DNA of 64,000 nt, taken from the NCBI GenBank assembly GCA_032718475.1, contig JAUCBJ010009115.1, forward strand, positions 41,087-105,086. Reading direction: 5' to 3'. The position numbers were made by a program, and so were the translations under genes. The notes under the pieces are model-generated. The model worked only from the letters and a program-made list of their open reading frames with translations, was not told where the DNA came from and searched no databases. This document shows, in pieces, positions 10,694-22,189 of the stretch. Source of the DNA: Nemertoderma westbladi (taxonomy: Eukaryota > Xenacoelomorpha > Nemertodermatida > Nemertodermatidae). Positions within the stretch are counted from its first letter, which is position 1; the number at the start of each line of letters is the position of its first letter.

Positions 10694-11977
10694 TCTAATC
10701 TAATATACCGGTATATAAAAATCAATTGTCTGTGTGTCTGTTTGTCATCGGCTATACAATCGAACCATCTCGATGAAATCTCGCTTGCTATAGCTCGTTA
10801 GAAAGGTCTCCCCCTAACTCGTTGCAACGTAATATTCAGAGCCGTATGAAGTTCCGCCATCTGCCGCTAGAGGGTGAATTGCCTTAAGTGAAAATCTTCT
10901 CTAACTTTGTTATTTACAATCCGTTTAAGATAAAACTTTGCAGGTGTCTAATTTAGCCAACACTGCATTTTTACAGAGACGCAGATAAATCTGCATTTCT
11001 CCAATCTGCCGCTAGAGGGTGAAATCACTGAAAGTGACCACCTTCTCCAACTTCGTTATTTACAATCCGTTTAGACTGGTACTTGGTAGGCCTATATTAC
11101 AGCTATATCTTTATGGAGTCTTAGAGTCGTATACGGTTCCCCTGTCTGCCGCTAGAGGGCGAATTGTCTGATAGTGAAAACCTGATCTCATTTCGTTGTT
11201 TTTAATTCTATTCAGCTGAAACTTGGTAGGTATCTACTACAGCATAGGCTCAATCTTTACGGAGTCGCTGAGTCGTCTATAATTCCCCAGTCTTCAGCTA
11301 GAGGGCGAAATGTCTGAAAGTGAACATCTTCTCCAACTTTGTTATTTACTGTCCGTTTAGACTGAAACTTGGTAGGCATCTATTACAGCATAGGCTATAA
11401 CTTTATGGAGTCTTAAGAGTCGTCTACAGATCCCCGTCTACCGCTAGAGGGCGAATTGTCTGGTAGTGAAACCTGATCTCATTTGGTTGTTTTTAATCCT
11501 TTTCAGCTGAAACTTGGTAGGTATCTACTACAGCATAGGCTCAATCTTTCCGGAGTCGCTGAGTCGTCTCTAGTTCCCCAGTCTGCAGCTAGAGGGCGAA
11601 ATGTCTCAAAGTGAACATTTTCTCGAAATTTTGTTATTTACATCTGTTTAAGCTGAAAACTGACAAGCAGGCATATTACTTCACTTTACCATAAACTCCA
11701 TCTTTACACAACTGCAGCGCCATCTGCATTTCAAGCAGTCTGCAGGTAGAGGGTAAAATGTCCGAAAGTGATCATTTTCTCGAAATTAGGTTATATACTA
11801 TAAGCCGAAGCTAAAGTTGAAACTTGACAGTTATCTCCTATGGGGTGGTGTTTTATTTTATGATGGTGTCTGTTTTGTTGTAGTTCTCCAATCTGCGACA
11901 CATTTCTCCACACATATTCATATATCCTCTGCACGTGCACTAGAAAGCTGTGGCCCGAAGGGCCACAGGCTTTTTAG
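10694..11977 (+). mobile_element. Candidate non-autonomous Helitron-like element
   Basis: The left end A|TCTAATCTAATATA, followed by TATATAAAAATCAATTGTC and a CTGTGTGTCTGTTTG stretch, resembles Helitron 5' ends (TC start, insertion after A). Near the right end is a strong hairpin: CTGTGGCCC at 11948-11956, loop GAA, GGGCCACAG at 11960-11968. One bulged base allows four more pairs (AAAG with CTTT). It is followed by TTTTTAG|T at 11971-11978. Helitrons end with such a hairpin just before CTRR|T; here the end is TTAG rather than CTAG. No Rep/helicase coding is present, so the element would be non-autonomous. Its interior is a diverged ~145-bp tandem repeat. Homology to a named family was not tested. 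Confidence 0.42.
10790..11800 (+). repeat. Diverged ~145-bp tandem repeat, about 7 copies, each with a CCGCTAGAGGG-type core
   Basis: The core CTGCCGCTAGAGGG or close variants starts at 10861, 11006, 11146, 11292, 11438, 11583 and 11740 (spacing 145, 140, 146, 146, 145, 157). Between cores, the same order of blocks recurs: AACTTCGTTATTTAC, then AGCTGAAACTTGGTAGG, then ATCTACTACAGC, then TTTATGGAGTC. Copies are clearly diverged, so the array is older than the 30- and 45-bp arrays. The core fits the vertebrate-type CTCF consensus CCASYAGRKGGCRS apart from G at the third position in the best copies. Confidence 0.8.
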
Positions 11978-12193
11978 TTTATATAATAAATTTATAAAAA
12001 CTAGAATTTAAACAGAACCATTAAGTATAATTGAGCCGAAATTACTGTAAGCCTATATTTAATTAACCACAGATAATGATATGATAATATGATAATTTGA
12101 TAATTCGAAATTGCATTTTAAGAACGTAAAACGAAAAATGTAAATAAATATAATTATGAATAATTGGAAATCTTTTTTTATGTCTGGAATGAA
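11978..12193. other. A/T-rich spacer before the 63-bp array
   Basis: A/T-rich unique-looking sequence between the hairpin and the 63-bp array. No exon, RNA gene or repeat that I can support. Confidence 0.6.
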
Positions 12194-15100
12194 GGAATGC
12201 CTGTTCACCGCCATAGGTGATCTTCCACAGTAAACCCTAACACTCTGTTTCTTAAAGGAATGCCTGTTCACCATCATGGGTGATCTTCCACAGTAAACCC
12301 TTCCACTCTGTTTCCTAACGGAGTGCCTGTTCACCACCATTGGTGATCTTCCTCAGTAAACCCTTCCACTCTGTTTCCTAACGGAGTGCCTGTTCACCAC
12401 CATTGGTGATCTTCCACAGTAAACCCTTCCACTCTGTTTCCTAAAGGAATGTCTGTTCACCACCATGGGTGATCTTCCACTGTAAACCCTAACACTCTGT
12501 TTCTTAAAGGAATGCCTGTTCACCACCATGGGTGATCTTCCTCAGTAAACCTTTCCACTCTGTTTCCTAAAGGAATGCCTGTTCACCGCCATAGGTGATC
12601 TTCCACAGTAAACCCTAACACTCTGTTTCTTAAAGGAATGCCTGTTCACCGCCATAGGTGATCTTCCACAGTAAACCCTAACACTCTGTTTCTTAAAGGA
12701 ATGCCTGTTCACCACCATGGGTGATCTTCCTCAGTAAACCTTTCCACTCTGTTTCCTAAAGGAATGCCTGTTCACCGCCATAGGTGATCTTCCACAGTAA
12801 ACCCTAACACTCCGTTTCTTAAAGGAATGCCTGTTCACCACCATGGGTGATCTTCCACAGTAAACCCTTCCACTCTGTTTCCTAAAGGAATGTCTGTTCA
12901 CCACCATGGGTGATCTTCCACTGTAAACCCTAACACTCTGTTTCTTAAAGGAATGCCTGTTCACCACCATGGGTGATCTTCCTCAGTAAACCTTTCCACT
13001 CTGTTTCCTAAAGGAATGCCTGTTCACCGCCATAGGTGATCTTCCACAGTAAACCTAACACTCTGTTTCTTAAAGGAATGCCTGTTCACCACCATGGGTG
13101 ATCTTCCACAGTAAACCCTTCCACTCTGTTTCCTAAAGGAATGCCTGTTCACCGCCATAGGTGATCTTCCACAGTAAACCCTAACACTCTGTTTCTTAAA
13201 GGAATGCCTGTTCACCACCATGGGTGATCTTCCACAGTAAACCCTTCCACTCTGTTTCCTAAAGGAATGCCTGTTCACCGCCATAGGTGATCTTCCACAG
13301 TAAACCCTAACACTCTGTTTCTTAAAGGAATGCCTGTTCACCACCATGGGTGATCTTCCTCAGTAAACCTTTCCACTCTGTTTCCTAAAGGAATGCCTGT
13401 TCACCGCCATAGGTGATCTTCCACAGTAAACCCTAACACTCTGTTTCTTAAAGGAATGCCTGTTCACCACCATGGGTGATCTTCCTCAGTAAACCTTTCC
13501 ACTCTGTTTCCTAAAGGAATGCCTGTTCACCGCCATAGGTGATCTTCCACAGTAAACCCTAACACTCTGTTTCTTAAAGGAATGCCTGTTCACCACCATG
13601 GGTGATCTTCCACAGTTAACCCTTCCACTCTGTTTCCTAAAGGAATGTCTGTTCACCACCATGGGTGATCTTCCACAGTAAACCCTAACACTCTGTTTCT
13701 TAAAGGAATGCCTGTTCACCACCATGGGCGATCTTCCTCAGTAAACCTTTCCACTCTGTTTCCTAAAGGAATGCCTGTTCACCGCCATAGGTGATCTTCC
13801 ACAGTAAACCCTAACACTCTGTTTCTTAAAGGAATGCCTGTTTACCACCATGGGTGATCTTCCACAGTAAACCCTTCCACTCTGTTTCCTAAAGGAATGC
13901 CTGTTCACCGCCATAGGTGATCTTCCACAGTAAACCCTAACACTCTGTTTCTTAAAGGAATGCCTGTTCACCACCATGGGTGATCTTCCTCAGTAAACCT
14001 TTCCACTCTGTTTCCTAAAGGAATGCCTGTTCACCGCCATAGGTGATCTTCCACAGTAAACCCTAACACTCTGTTTCTCTTAAAGGAATGCCTGTTCACC
14101 ACCATGGGTGATCTTCCTCAGTAAACCTTTCCACTCTGTTTCCTAAAGGAATGCCTGTTCACCGCCATAGGTGATCTTCCACAGTAAACCCTTCCACTCT
14201 GTTTCCCAAAGGAATGCCTGTTCACCACCATGAGTGATCTTCCACAGTAAACCCTAACACTCTGTTTCTTAAAGGAATGCCTGTTCACCACCATGGGTGA
14301 TCTTCCTCAGTAAACCTTTCCACTCTGTCTCCTAAAGGAATGCCTGTTCACCGCCATAGGTGATCTTCCACAGTAAACCCTAACACTCTGTTTCTTAAAG
14401 GAATGCCTGTTCACCACCATGGGTGATCTTCCACAGTAAACCCTTCCACTCTGTTCCCTAAAGGAATGCCTGTTCACTACCATGGGTGATCCTAACCCTT
14501 CCACTCTGTTTCTTAAAGAAATGTCTGTTCACCGCCATAGGTGATCTTCCACAGTAAACCCTAACACTCTGTTTCTTAAAGGAATGCCTGTTCACCACCA
14601 TGGGTGATCTTCCACAGTAAACCCTTCCACTCTGTTTCCTAAAGGAATGTCTGTTCACCACCATGGGTGATCTTCCACAGTAAACCCTAACACTCTGTTT
14701 CTTAAAGGAACGCCTGTTCACCACCATGGGTGATCTTCCACAGTAAACCCTTCCACTCTGTTTCCTAAAGGAATGTCTGTTCACCACCATGGGTGATCTT
14801 CCACAGTAAACCCTAACACTCTGTTTCTTAAAGGAATGCCTGTTCACCACCATGGGTGATCTTCCACATTAAACCGTTCCACTCTGTTTCCTAACGGAGT
14901 GCCTGTTCACCACCATTGGTGATCTTCCACAGTAAACCCTAACACTCTGTTTCTTAAAGGAATGCCTGTTCACCACCATGGGTGATCTTCCACAGTAAAC
15001 CCTTCCACTCTGTTTCCTAACGGAGTGCCTGTTCACCACCATTGGTGATCTTCCACAGTAAACCCTAACACTCTGTTTCTTAAAGGAATGCCTGTTCACC

Positions 15101-17178
15101 ACCATGGGTGATCTTCCACAGTAAACCCTAACACTCTGTTTCTTAAAGGAATGCCTGTTCACCACCATGGGTGATCTTCCCCAGTAAACCCTTCCACTCT
15201 GTTTCTTAAAGGAATGCCTGTTCACCACCATGGGTGATCTTCCACAGTAAACCCTTCCACTCTGTTTCCTAAAGGAATATCTGTTCACCACTATGGGTGA
15301 TCTTCCACAGTAAACCCTAACACTCTGTTTCTTAAAGGAATGCCTGTTCACCACCATGGGTGATCTTCCACAGTAAACCCTAACACTCTGTTTCTTAAAG
15401 AAATGCCTGTTCACCACCATGGGTGATATTCCACAGTAAACCCTAACACTCTGTTTCTTAAAGGAATGCCTGTTCACCACCATGGGTGATCTTCCACAGT
15501 AAACCCTTCCACTCTGTTTCTTAAAGGAATGCCTGTTCACCACCATGGGTGATCTTCCACAGTAAACCCTAACACTCTGTTTCTTAAAGGAATGCCTGTT
15601 CACCACCATGGGTGATCTTCCACAGTAAACCCTTCCACTCTGTTTCCTAAAGGAATGTCTGTTCACCACCATGGGTGATCTTCCACAGTAAACCCTAACA
15701 CTCTGTTTCTTAAAGGAATGCCTGTTCACCACCATGGGTGATCTTCCACAGTAAACCCTAACACTCTGTTTCTTAAAGGAATGCCTGTTCACCACCATGG
15801 ATGGGTGATCTTCCACAGTAAACCCTTCCACTCTGTTTCCTAAAGGAATGCATGTTCACCGCCATGGGTGATCTTCCACAGCAAACCCTTCCACTCAGTT
15901 TCCTAACGGAGTGCCTGTTCACCACCATTGGTGATCTTCCACAGTAAATCCTAACACTCTGTTTCTTAAAGGAATGCCTGTTCACCACCATGGGTGATCT
16001 TCCACAGTAAACCCTTCCACTCTGTTTCTTAAAGGAATGCCTGTTCACCACCATGGGTGATCTTCCACAGTAAACCCTTACACTCTGTTTCCTAACGGAG
16101 TGCCTGTTCACCACCATTGGTGATCTTCCACAGTAAACCCTTCCACTCTGTTCCCTAAAGGAATGCCTGTTCACTACCATGGGTGATCCTAACCCTTCCA
16201 CTCTGTTTCTTAAAGAAATGTCTGTTCACCACCATGGGTGATCTTCCACAGTAAACCCTTCCACTCTGTTTCTTAAAGGAATGCCCGTTCACCACCATGG
16301 GTGATCTTCCACAGTAAACCCTTCCACTCTGTTCCCTAAATGAATCTCTGTTTACCTCCATGGGTGATCTTCCAGAGTAAACCCTTCCACTCTTTTCCCT
16401 AAATGAATGTCTGTTTACCTACATTGGTGATCTTCCACAGTAAACCCTTCCATTCTGTTTCCCAAAGGAATGCCTGTTCAGCCACCATGGGTGATCTTCC
16501 ACAGTAAATCCCTCCACTCTGTTTCCTAAGGGAATGCATTTTCACCACCATGGGTGATCTTCCACAGTAAACCCTTCCACTCTGTTCCCTAAAGGAATGC
16601 CTGTTCACTACCATGGGCGATCCTAACCCTTCCACTCTGTTTCTTAAAGAAATGTCTGTTCACCACCATGGGTGATCTTCCACAGTAAACCCTTCCACTC
16701 TGTTTCTTAAAGGAATGCCCGTTCACCACCATGGGTGATCTTCCACAGTAAACCCTTCCACTCTGTTCCCTAAATGAATCTCTGTTTACCTCCATGGGTG
16801 ATCTTCCACAGTAAACCCTTCCACTCTGTTTCCTAAATGAATGTCTGTTTACCTCCATTGGTGATCTTCCACAGTAAACCCTTCCACTCTGTTTCCCAAA
16901 GGAATGCCTGTTCAGCCACCATGGGTGATCTTCCACAGTAAATCCCTCCACTCTGTTTCCTAAGGGAATGCATTTTCACCACCATGGGTGATCTTCCACA
17001 GTAAACCCTTCCATTCTGTTTCCCAAAGGAATGCCTGTTCAGCCACCATGGGTGATCTTCCACAGTAAATCCCTCCACTCTGTTTCCTAAGGGAATGCAT
17101 TTTCACCACCATGGGTGATCTTCCACAGTAAACCCTTCTACTCTGTTTCCTAAAGGAATGCCTGTTCACCACCATAGG
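12194..17178 (+). repeat. 63-bp tandem array in intron D-E, about 79 copies
   Basis: GGAATG recurs every 63 bp (for example 12194 and 12257). The unit contains GAATGCCTGTTCACCACC, ATGGGTGATCTTCCACAG, TAAACCC and CTCTGTTTC. Two subtypes differ after TAAACCC: TAACACTCTGTTTCTT and TTCCACTCTGTTTCCT. They often alternate, giving a 126-bp dimer, especially in 12.5-14.0 kb. A unit with an 8-nt deletion (GGTGATCCTAACCCTTCC) occurs near 14489, 16184 and 16618. The blocks around 16160-16400 and 16597-16850 are near-copies about 435 bp apart. Beyond 16.3 kb units diverge (CATTTTCACC, TGAATGTCTGTTTACC). It has no contact with an exon. The minus-strand open frames (MVVNRHSFKKQS... per unit) follow from 63 being divisible by 3. 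Confidence 0.96.
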
Positions 17179-18340
17179 ATCAAAGCCGGGGTTGGGCTAA
17201 GCTGCATTTAAAACACTGCTGCCCCATCTAGGGATCGAACCAAGGCCTACTGATTGGAAACTAAGGAATATTGTTTATTATTTATACAAAGATTGACTAA
17301 GTACCCTTCAACCATTTACCGAAAGACTGACATACCGAACAACATTTATTATTTCATATTTTGCACATGCAACATTGTATCGGCTTACTATTGCCCTGTA
17401 AAGTACAATAATTAAATTTTACATATTATATAGGAACACATTTGATTTCCCCCAATAGTGTCGGCAGCTAGAGGAAGTGGGCGGTGTAGTTCCCTCCCAG
17501 ACACCATTCTGTCTCAGAGACACCTCCACCTCCGGTGGATCTACGCCCATGTTCACTCCAATAACCGCTATACATCGCCTGAACACTTCAGTGGATGAGG
17601 TCTTTAGTTACCCCACAGGTTAGTTGTAATGCCTTAACCGCTGGTTGGTACCAGTTATTAAATATTGACAATTATTAAAGACTAATCTAATTGTGGTTCC
17701 GCATGTTATGTATTCATTAGCATATTATTTAATTTGAGACATGTGGTAGGCCTACCAAAATACAGTAGGCCCTAATACTGTAGGCATGGTACGTTCCGGC
17801 TACCGTTATCACAGTATGTCAGAAGTACATTCCTTTGTACTGTATAACTTTCCCCTTTTGGTAGACCCCCTAATCATACTAAATTCACCGTGCTTAAAAA
17901 CAGGGAAGCACTAATTGAATTTGGGACGTGCTGTAAGTAGGAAAAGGATCGGGTTACGGATTGGGGGAACCAAAACAATAAACTACAATTAAAACATGTT
18001 ACAAGATTATGCAGGTTAGTTAAGGGTTAAAAAATCATGAAAATACTGAATTTTGCAGATAGTGGCGCACATTGACGGCAAGTGAAAATTGTGATCGTCA
18101 GCGCAAATTGTCCGCAAGGAAAATAAAGTATCGTTTATTGTTTTGTTTAGAAAGCACGGCCACTATAATAAAATTTTTCAATTTTTGTGTTTGCGGTCAT
18201 TTTGCGACATTGTTTCGAATTTTGACAGCATTGCTCCGTGGTGTGGGAGAAATACTGTAGCTCTTAAGAAGGAGAGTTTCCCCATGATTATATTTGCCTC
18301 CCCGGCTAAAGTGTAAGTAGGCCCTAACAACTAACTGCCC
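17179..18340. other. Intronic unique sequence, with possible SINE-like remnant
   Basis: No exon is supported. At 17231-17241, GGGATCGAACC is, on the minus strand, a perfect RNA polymerase III B-box match (GGTTCGATCCC), but no A-box or clover-leaf is found at the proper distance. It may be the tail of a tRNA-derived SINE. Between 17460 and 17650 there is a GC-richer segment of unclear origin. Short open frames here have no splice or homology support. Confidence 0.5.
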
Positions 18341-18358
18341 GGGGGGGGGGGGGGGGGG
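18341..18358. repeat. Homopolymer G tract (18 G)
   Basis: Eighteen consecutive G after AACTGCCC, so CCCG(n). The length is unreliable in sequencing. No function is assigned. Confidence 0.9.
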
Positions 18359-19059
18359 TGTCTACAGGGGATGAGTTAACATACAACACCGGTACAAGAG
18401 CAGTAGTGTAGTTCACTCCTACATTAGTGGTCAAGGAAATGGTTTCAACATAACATTTATGTAGGCCTATCTGTACACGCTCGTGGGGCCTTCGTGCAGC
18501 ACGAGGCTCAGTTATGAGATACAAATTAAAATTGGGCAATTCTATCACAAAATCGGTATTTAAGAAATTAACCAAACCGCAAATACATCATAGAGGGGAA
18601 AGTTGCTCGCTTTCAACCCCCTCTTAATCTGCACCCCAACCCAAAGGCGCACAGACAGAGGATTGATGGCAGGCAGGTATTAACAGAAAATTGGTGTTTT
18701 AGAAGTAATATATTTTAGGTGTGGAGGCGACCCAATTTGTAAGAATTATTATAACTTACAGTACTACAATACCTTATGCCGTTTAGTATTGATACTGAAA
18801 TATTAATTTACCATGTCGATGTCTCAACAAAATTATTTAGCTATATTTATTCTACAGAATCTCCATTAAATACTCGGCCAATCATTTTGCGAGATAAACA
18901 ATAAGCAAGCTGTGTTATTAGTCTGTGGCCTAACACTATTGCCTGTCCTACATAATTAAACTTTGCTGGAATCGTGGTGAGGCGGAACTGGTTGGACTGA
19001 TTCATAGCCCGTCAAACACACCGGATGTGTTTTAGCACATATCTGAGAAGTACGTTTCA
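18359..19059. other. Intronic sequence without supported genes
   Basis: Contains a near-perfect inverted repeat GCCTTCGTGC / GCACGAGGC around 18488-18507 and a short perfect stem AAACACA-CCGGA-TGTGTTT at 19014-19032. Neither has an assignable role. No exon is seen. Confidence 0.5.
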
Positions 19060-19740
19060 GCTAAATCAGTGATTGCACTTTGAGATATATCGTCCTCTAG
19101 CGGCAGCCTAGAGAACTGCAGACAGATGAGCCTCCTTTGAATGACACAGTTAATGATGTAGTACAAATATGCCAAGTTTCAGCTAGAACGGGTTTAAAGC
19201 AAAGAAATGTGAGGATATTTAATGTCTAGACATGTAGCCCTCTAGCGAGACACTGATGATTTGATGGTATCTGAAAGTCCCCAAAGAAACTAAACTTATG
19301 GTCTTATTGATGCCTAACTAATTTTCAACTCTACAGCGTTAAATCCGACGAAGTTATAAGTAAGCCAAAATCGTAGCGTCAATGATGACATACAGTAACA
19401 TTATTGAATGAACTATTTGCCATAATAATTGAGCTACCCCCCTAAGAGATAGCGTCAGTTCGCAAAGGCTCCGCCAACTTCGTGGCTCGGACCCTATACC
19501 CCATGCTATAAATGTATTCGTTCGATATACAATCATACATTAAGCCGCTAGGTGGTGTCAAATTATTATTCTGCAATTTTGTACTTGTACAGTACAGCAG
19601 TACCGTACCGGTAGGCAGTAGGCCTATTGCTTTGGAGTCTCTAGTGGATCCCCAATTAGATGTCAATCAATTTCGTAAAAGATAGACTTTATGATTCTCT
19701 ACAAGCAACCAAAATTTCAGCTCTGGAAAATAAAGCGTTC
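19060..19740 (-). repeat. Inverted, diverged copies of the ~145-bp repeat found at 10.8-11.8 kb
   Basis: Read on the minus strand, the block contains CTGCCGCTAGAGG (plus-strand 19094-19106) and CGCTAGAGGG (19238-19247). The second core is followed at matching distance by AGCTGAAACTTGG and GTACTACATC, the same order as in the forward array (core, then GTCT..., CATTTC.TTG, AGCTGAAACTTGG, TACTAC). Weaker copies reach about 19740 (GAGCTGAAATTTTGG on the minus strand). Divergence is high, so an old insertion in opposite orientation is inferred. Confidence 0.65.
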
Positions 19741-19997
19741 CCGAGAAATTTAACAATTTCTAAAAACCACATACAGTAATCTGTCGTAGCTGACGTCAGA
19801 CTTTACAAAAGTTTGACACCAAACTTTACAAATTTTCTAAACATTCCCTCTAATACTAAGTATGGTTTAACTCCGAACCAGCAATGCCGCGAAATTTGCG
19901 ATCAAACATTTACCAGCCAGACGGAAATGCTCCATTTGCCCTATAAACAAATACTGTACAGTGTAATAGACTCACCCGTTATATTTAATGCTTTCAG
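19741..19997 (+). other. 3' end of intron D-E with acceptor
   Basis: Unique sequence ending TTTAATGCTTTCAG at 19997, a reasonable acceptor for exon E. An open frame beginning at 19813 has no splice or composition support and is ignored. Confidence 0.6.
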
Positions 19998-20221
19998 TTG
20001 ACCATCCAAGGCCATACCACTTGTCTCCAGGGACCAGTAGGCGGAGGGGCGGCAGTAGGTCCAGGTCCCGTTCGCCCATGGTAACCGGTAAACCAAAACT
20101 GCCAACACAACCCATTACTATGGTGGACGTTGAAAAAGAAATGCTCCGACTAAAAAACCACTTCCATGATCAATTCGCGACCATACAAGAAATAACAGAT
20201 ACAATTCCAGCAGACCCTGAT
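19998..20221 (+). CDS. Exon E: Ser/Arg-rich segment, helix, and the seed of the 45-bp repeat
   Basis: This is 224 nt: two bases completing a codon, then 74 codons to the first donor GTAAGT at 20222, leaving phase 0. It begins DHPRPYHLSPGTSRRRGG, continues with SRSRSRSPM (a second Ser/Arg/Pro-rich linker like that of exon C), then TQPITMVDVEKEMLRLKNHF, a charged helix, and ends TIQEITDTIPADPD. The upstream exon must leave one base over, which exon D's strongest donor does not (see findings). The last 39 nt, ATACAAGAAATAACAG through CAGACCCTGAT, plus the six donor bases GTAAGT, form the unit of the following array. The exon copy uses ATTCCAG where later units vary among ATACCGG, ATACCAG and ATAACAG. 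If splicing skips the first donor, the reading frame continues open to the stop at 28937-28939. Confidence 0.75.
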
Positions 20222-22189
20222 GTAAGTATACAAGAAATAACAGATACAATACCGGCAGACCCTGATGTAAGTATACAAGAAATAACAGATACAATAACAG
20301 CAGACCCTGATGTAAGTATACAAGAAATAACAGATACAATAACAGCAGACCCTGATGTAAGTATACAAGAAATAACAGATACAATAACAGCAGACCCTGA
20401 TGTAAGTATACAAGAAATAACAGATACAATAACAGCAGACCCTGATGTAAGTATACAAGAAATAACAGATACAATAACAGCAGACCCTGATGTAAGTATA
20501 CAAGAAATAACAGATACAATACCAGCAGACCCTGATGTAAGTATACAAGAAATAACAGATACAATACCAGCAGACCCTGATGTAAGTATACAAGAAATAA
20601 CAGATACAATAACAGCAGACCCTGATGTAAGTATACAAGAAATAACAGATACAATACCGGCAGACCCTGATGTAAGTATGCAAGAAATAACAGATACAAT
20701 AACAGCAGACCCTGATGTAAGTATACAAGAAATAACAGATACAATAACAGCAGACCCTGATGTAAGTATACAAGAAATAACAGATACAATAACAGCAGAC
20801 CCTGATGTAAGTATACAAGAAATAACAGATACAATAACAGCAGACCCTGATGTAAGTATACAAGAAATAACAGATACAATAACAGCAGACCCTGATGTAA
20901 GTATACAAGAAATAACAGATACAATACCAGCAGACCCTGATGTAAGTATACAAGAAATAACAGATACAATACCAGCAGACCCTGATGTAAGTATACAAGA
21001 AATAACAGATACAATAACAGCAGACCCTGATGTAAGTATACAAGAAATAACAGATACAATAACAGCAGACCCTGATGTAAGTATACAAGAAATAACGGAT
21101 ACAATACCGGCAGACCCTGATGTAAGTATACAAGAAATAACAGATACAATACCGGCAGACCCTGATGTAAGTATACAAGAAATAACGGATATAATAACAG
21201 CAGACCCTGATGTAAGTATACAAGAAATAACAGATACAATACCAGCAGACCCTGATGTAAGTATACAAGAAATAACGGATACAATACCGGCAGACCCTGA
21301 TGTAAGTATACAAGAAATAACGGATACAATACCGGCAGACCCTGATGTAAGTATACAAGAAATAACAGATACAATACCGGCAGACCCTGATGTAAGTATA
21401 CAAGAAATAGCAGATACAATACCAGCAGACCTTGATGTAAGTATACAAGAAATAACAGATACAATAACAGCAGACCCTGATGTAAGTATACAAGAAATAA
21501 CAGATACAATAACAGCAGACCCTGATGTAAGTATACAAGAAATAACAGATACAATACCAGCAGACCCTGATGTAAGTATACAAGAAATAACAGATACAAT
21601 ACCGGCAGACCCTGATGTAAGTATACAAGAAATAACGGATACAATACCGGCAGACCCTGATGTAAGTATACAAGAAATAACAGATACAATACCGGCAGAC
21701 CCTGATGTAAGTATACAAGAAATAACAGATACAATACCAGCAGACCTTGATGTAAGTATACAAGAAATAACAGATACAATAACAGCAGACCCTGATGTAA
21801 GTATACAAGAAATAACAGATACAATAACAGCAGACCCTGATGTAAGTATACAAGAAATAACAGATACAATACCAGCAGACCCTGATGTAAGTATACAAGA
21901 AATAACAGATACAATACCGGCAGACCCTGATGTAAGTATACAAGAAATAACGGATACAATACCGGCAGACCCTGATGTAAGTATACAAGAAATAACAGAT
22001 ACAATACCGGCAGACCCTGATGTAAGTATACAAGAAATAGCAGATACAATACCAGCAGACCTTGATGTAAGTATACAAGAAATAACAGATACAATAACAG
22101 CAGACCCTGATGTAAGTATACAAGAAATAACAGATACAATAACAGCAGACCCTGATGTAAGTATACAAGAAATAACAGATACAATACCA

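Noticed and set aside
11944-11975. Hairpin plus T run as a bacterial intrinsic terminator
   Set aside because: The context is a eukaryotic intron; the hairpin followed by TTAG|T is better explained as a Helitron-like 3' end.
11817-12011. Small protein gene near the hairpin
   Set aside because: It lies inside and across the end of the mobile-element candidate, with no coding bias or splice signals.
12059-17175. Minus-strand repeat protein (MVVNRHSFKKQS... per 63-bp unit)
   Set aside because: The frame is broken by indels in many places and maintained elsewhere only because 63 is a multiple of three. No unique flanking exon was found.
17231-17241. tRNA gene on the minus strand
   Set aside because: Only the T-arm/B-box string is present; no A-box, anticodon arm or acceptor stem can be folded around it.
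18072-18575. Short open frames at 18072-18260 (+) and 18324-18575 (-)
   Set aside because: They are under 90 codons, one crosses the G homopolymer, and neither has supporting motifs.
19813-20001. Separate small gene or extra exon before exon E
   Set aside because: Short open frame with no convincing acceptor-donor pair and a TAG in exon E's frame at 19967; it runs into the acceptor at 19997.
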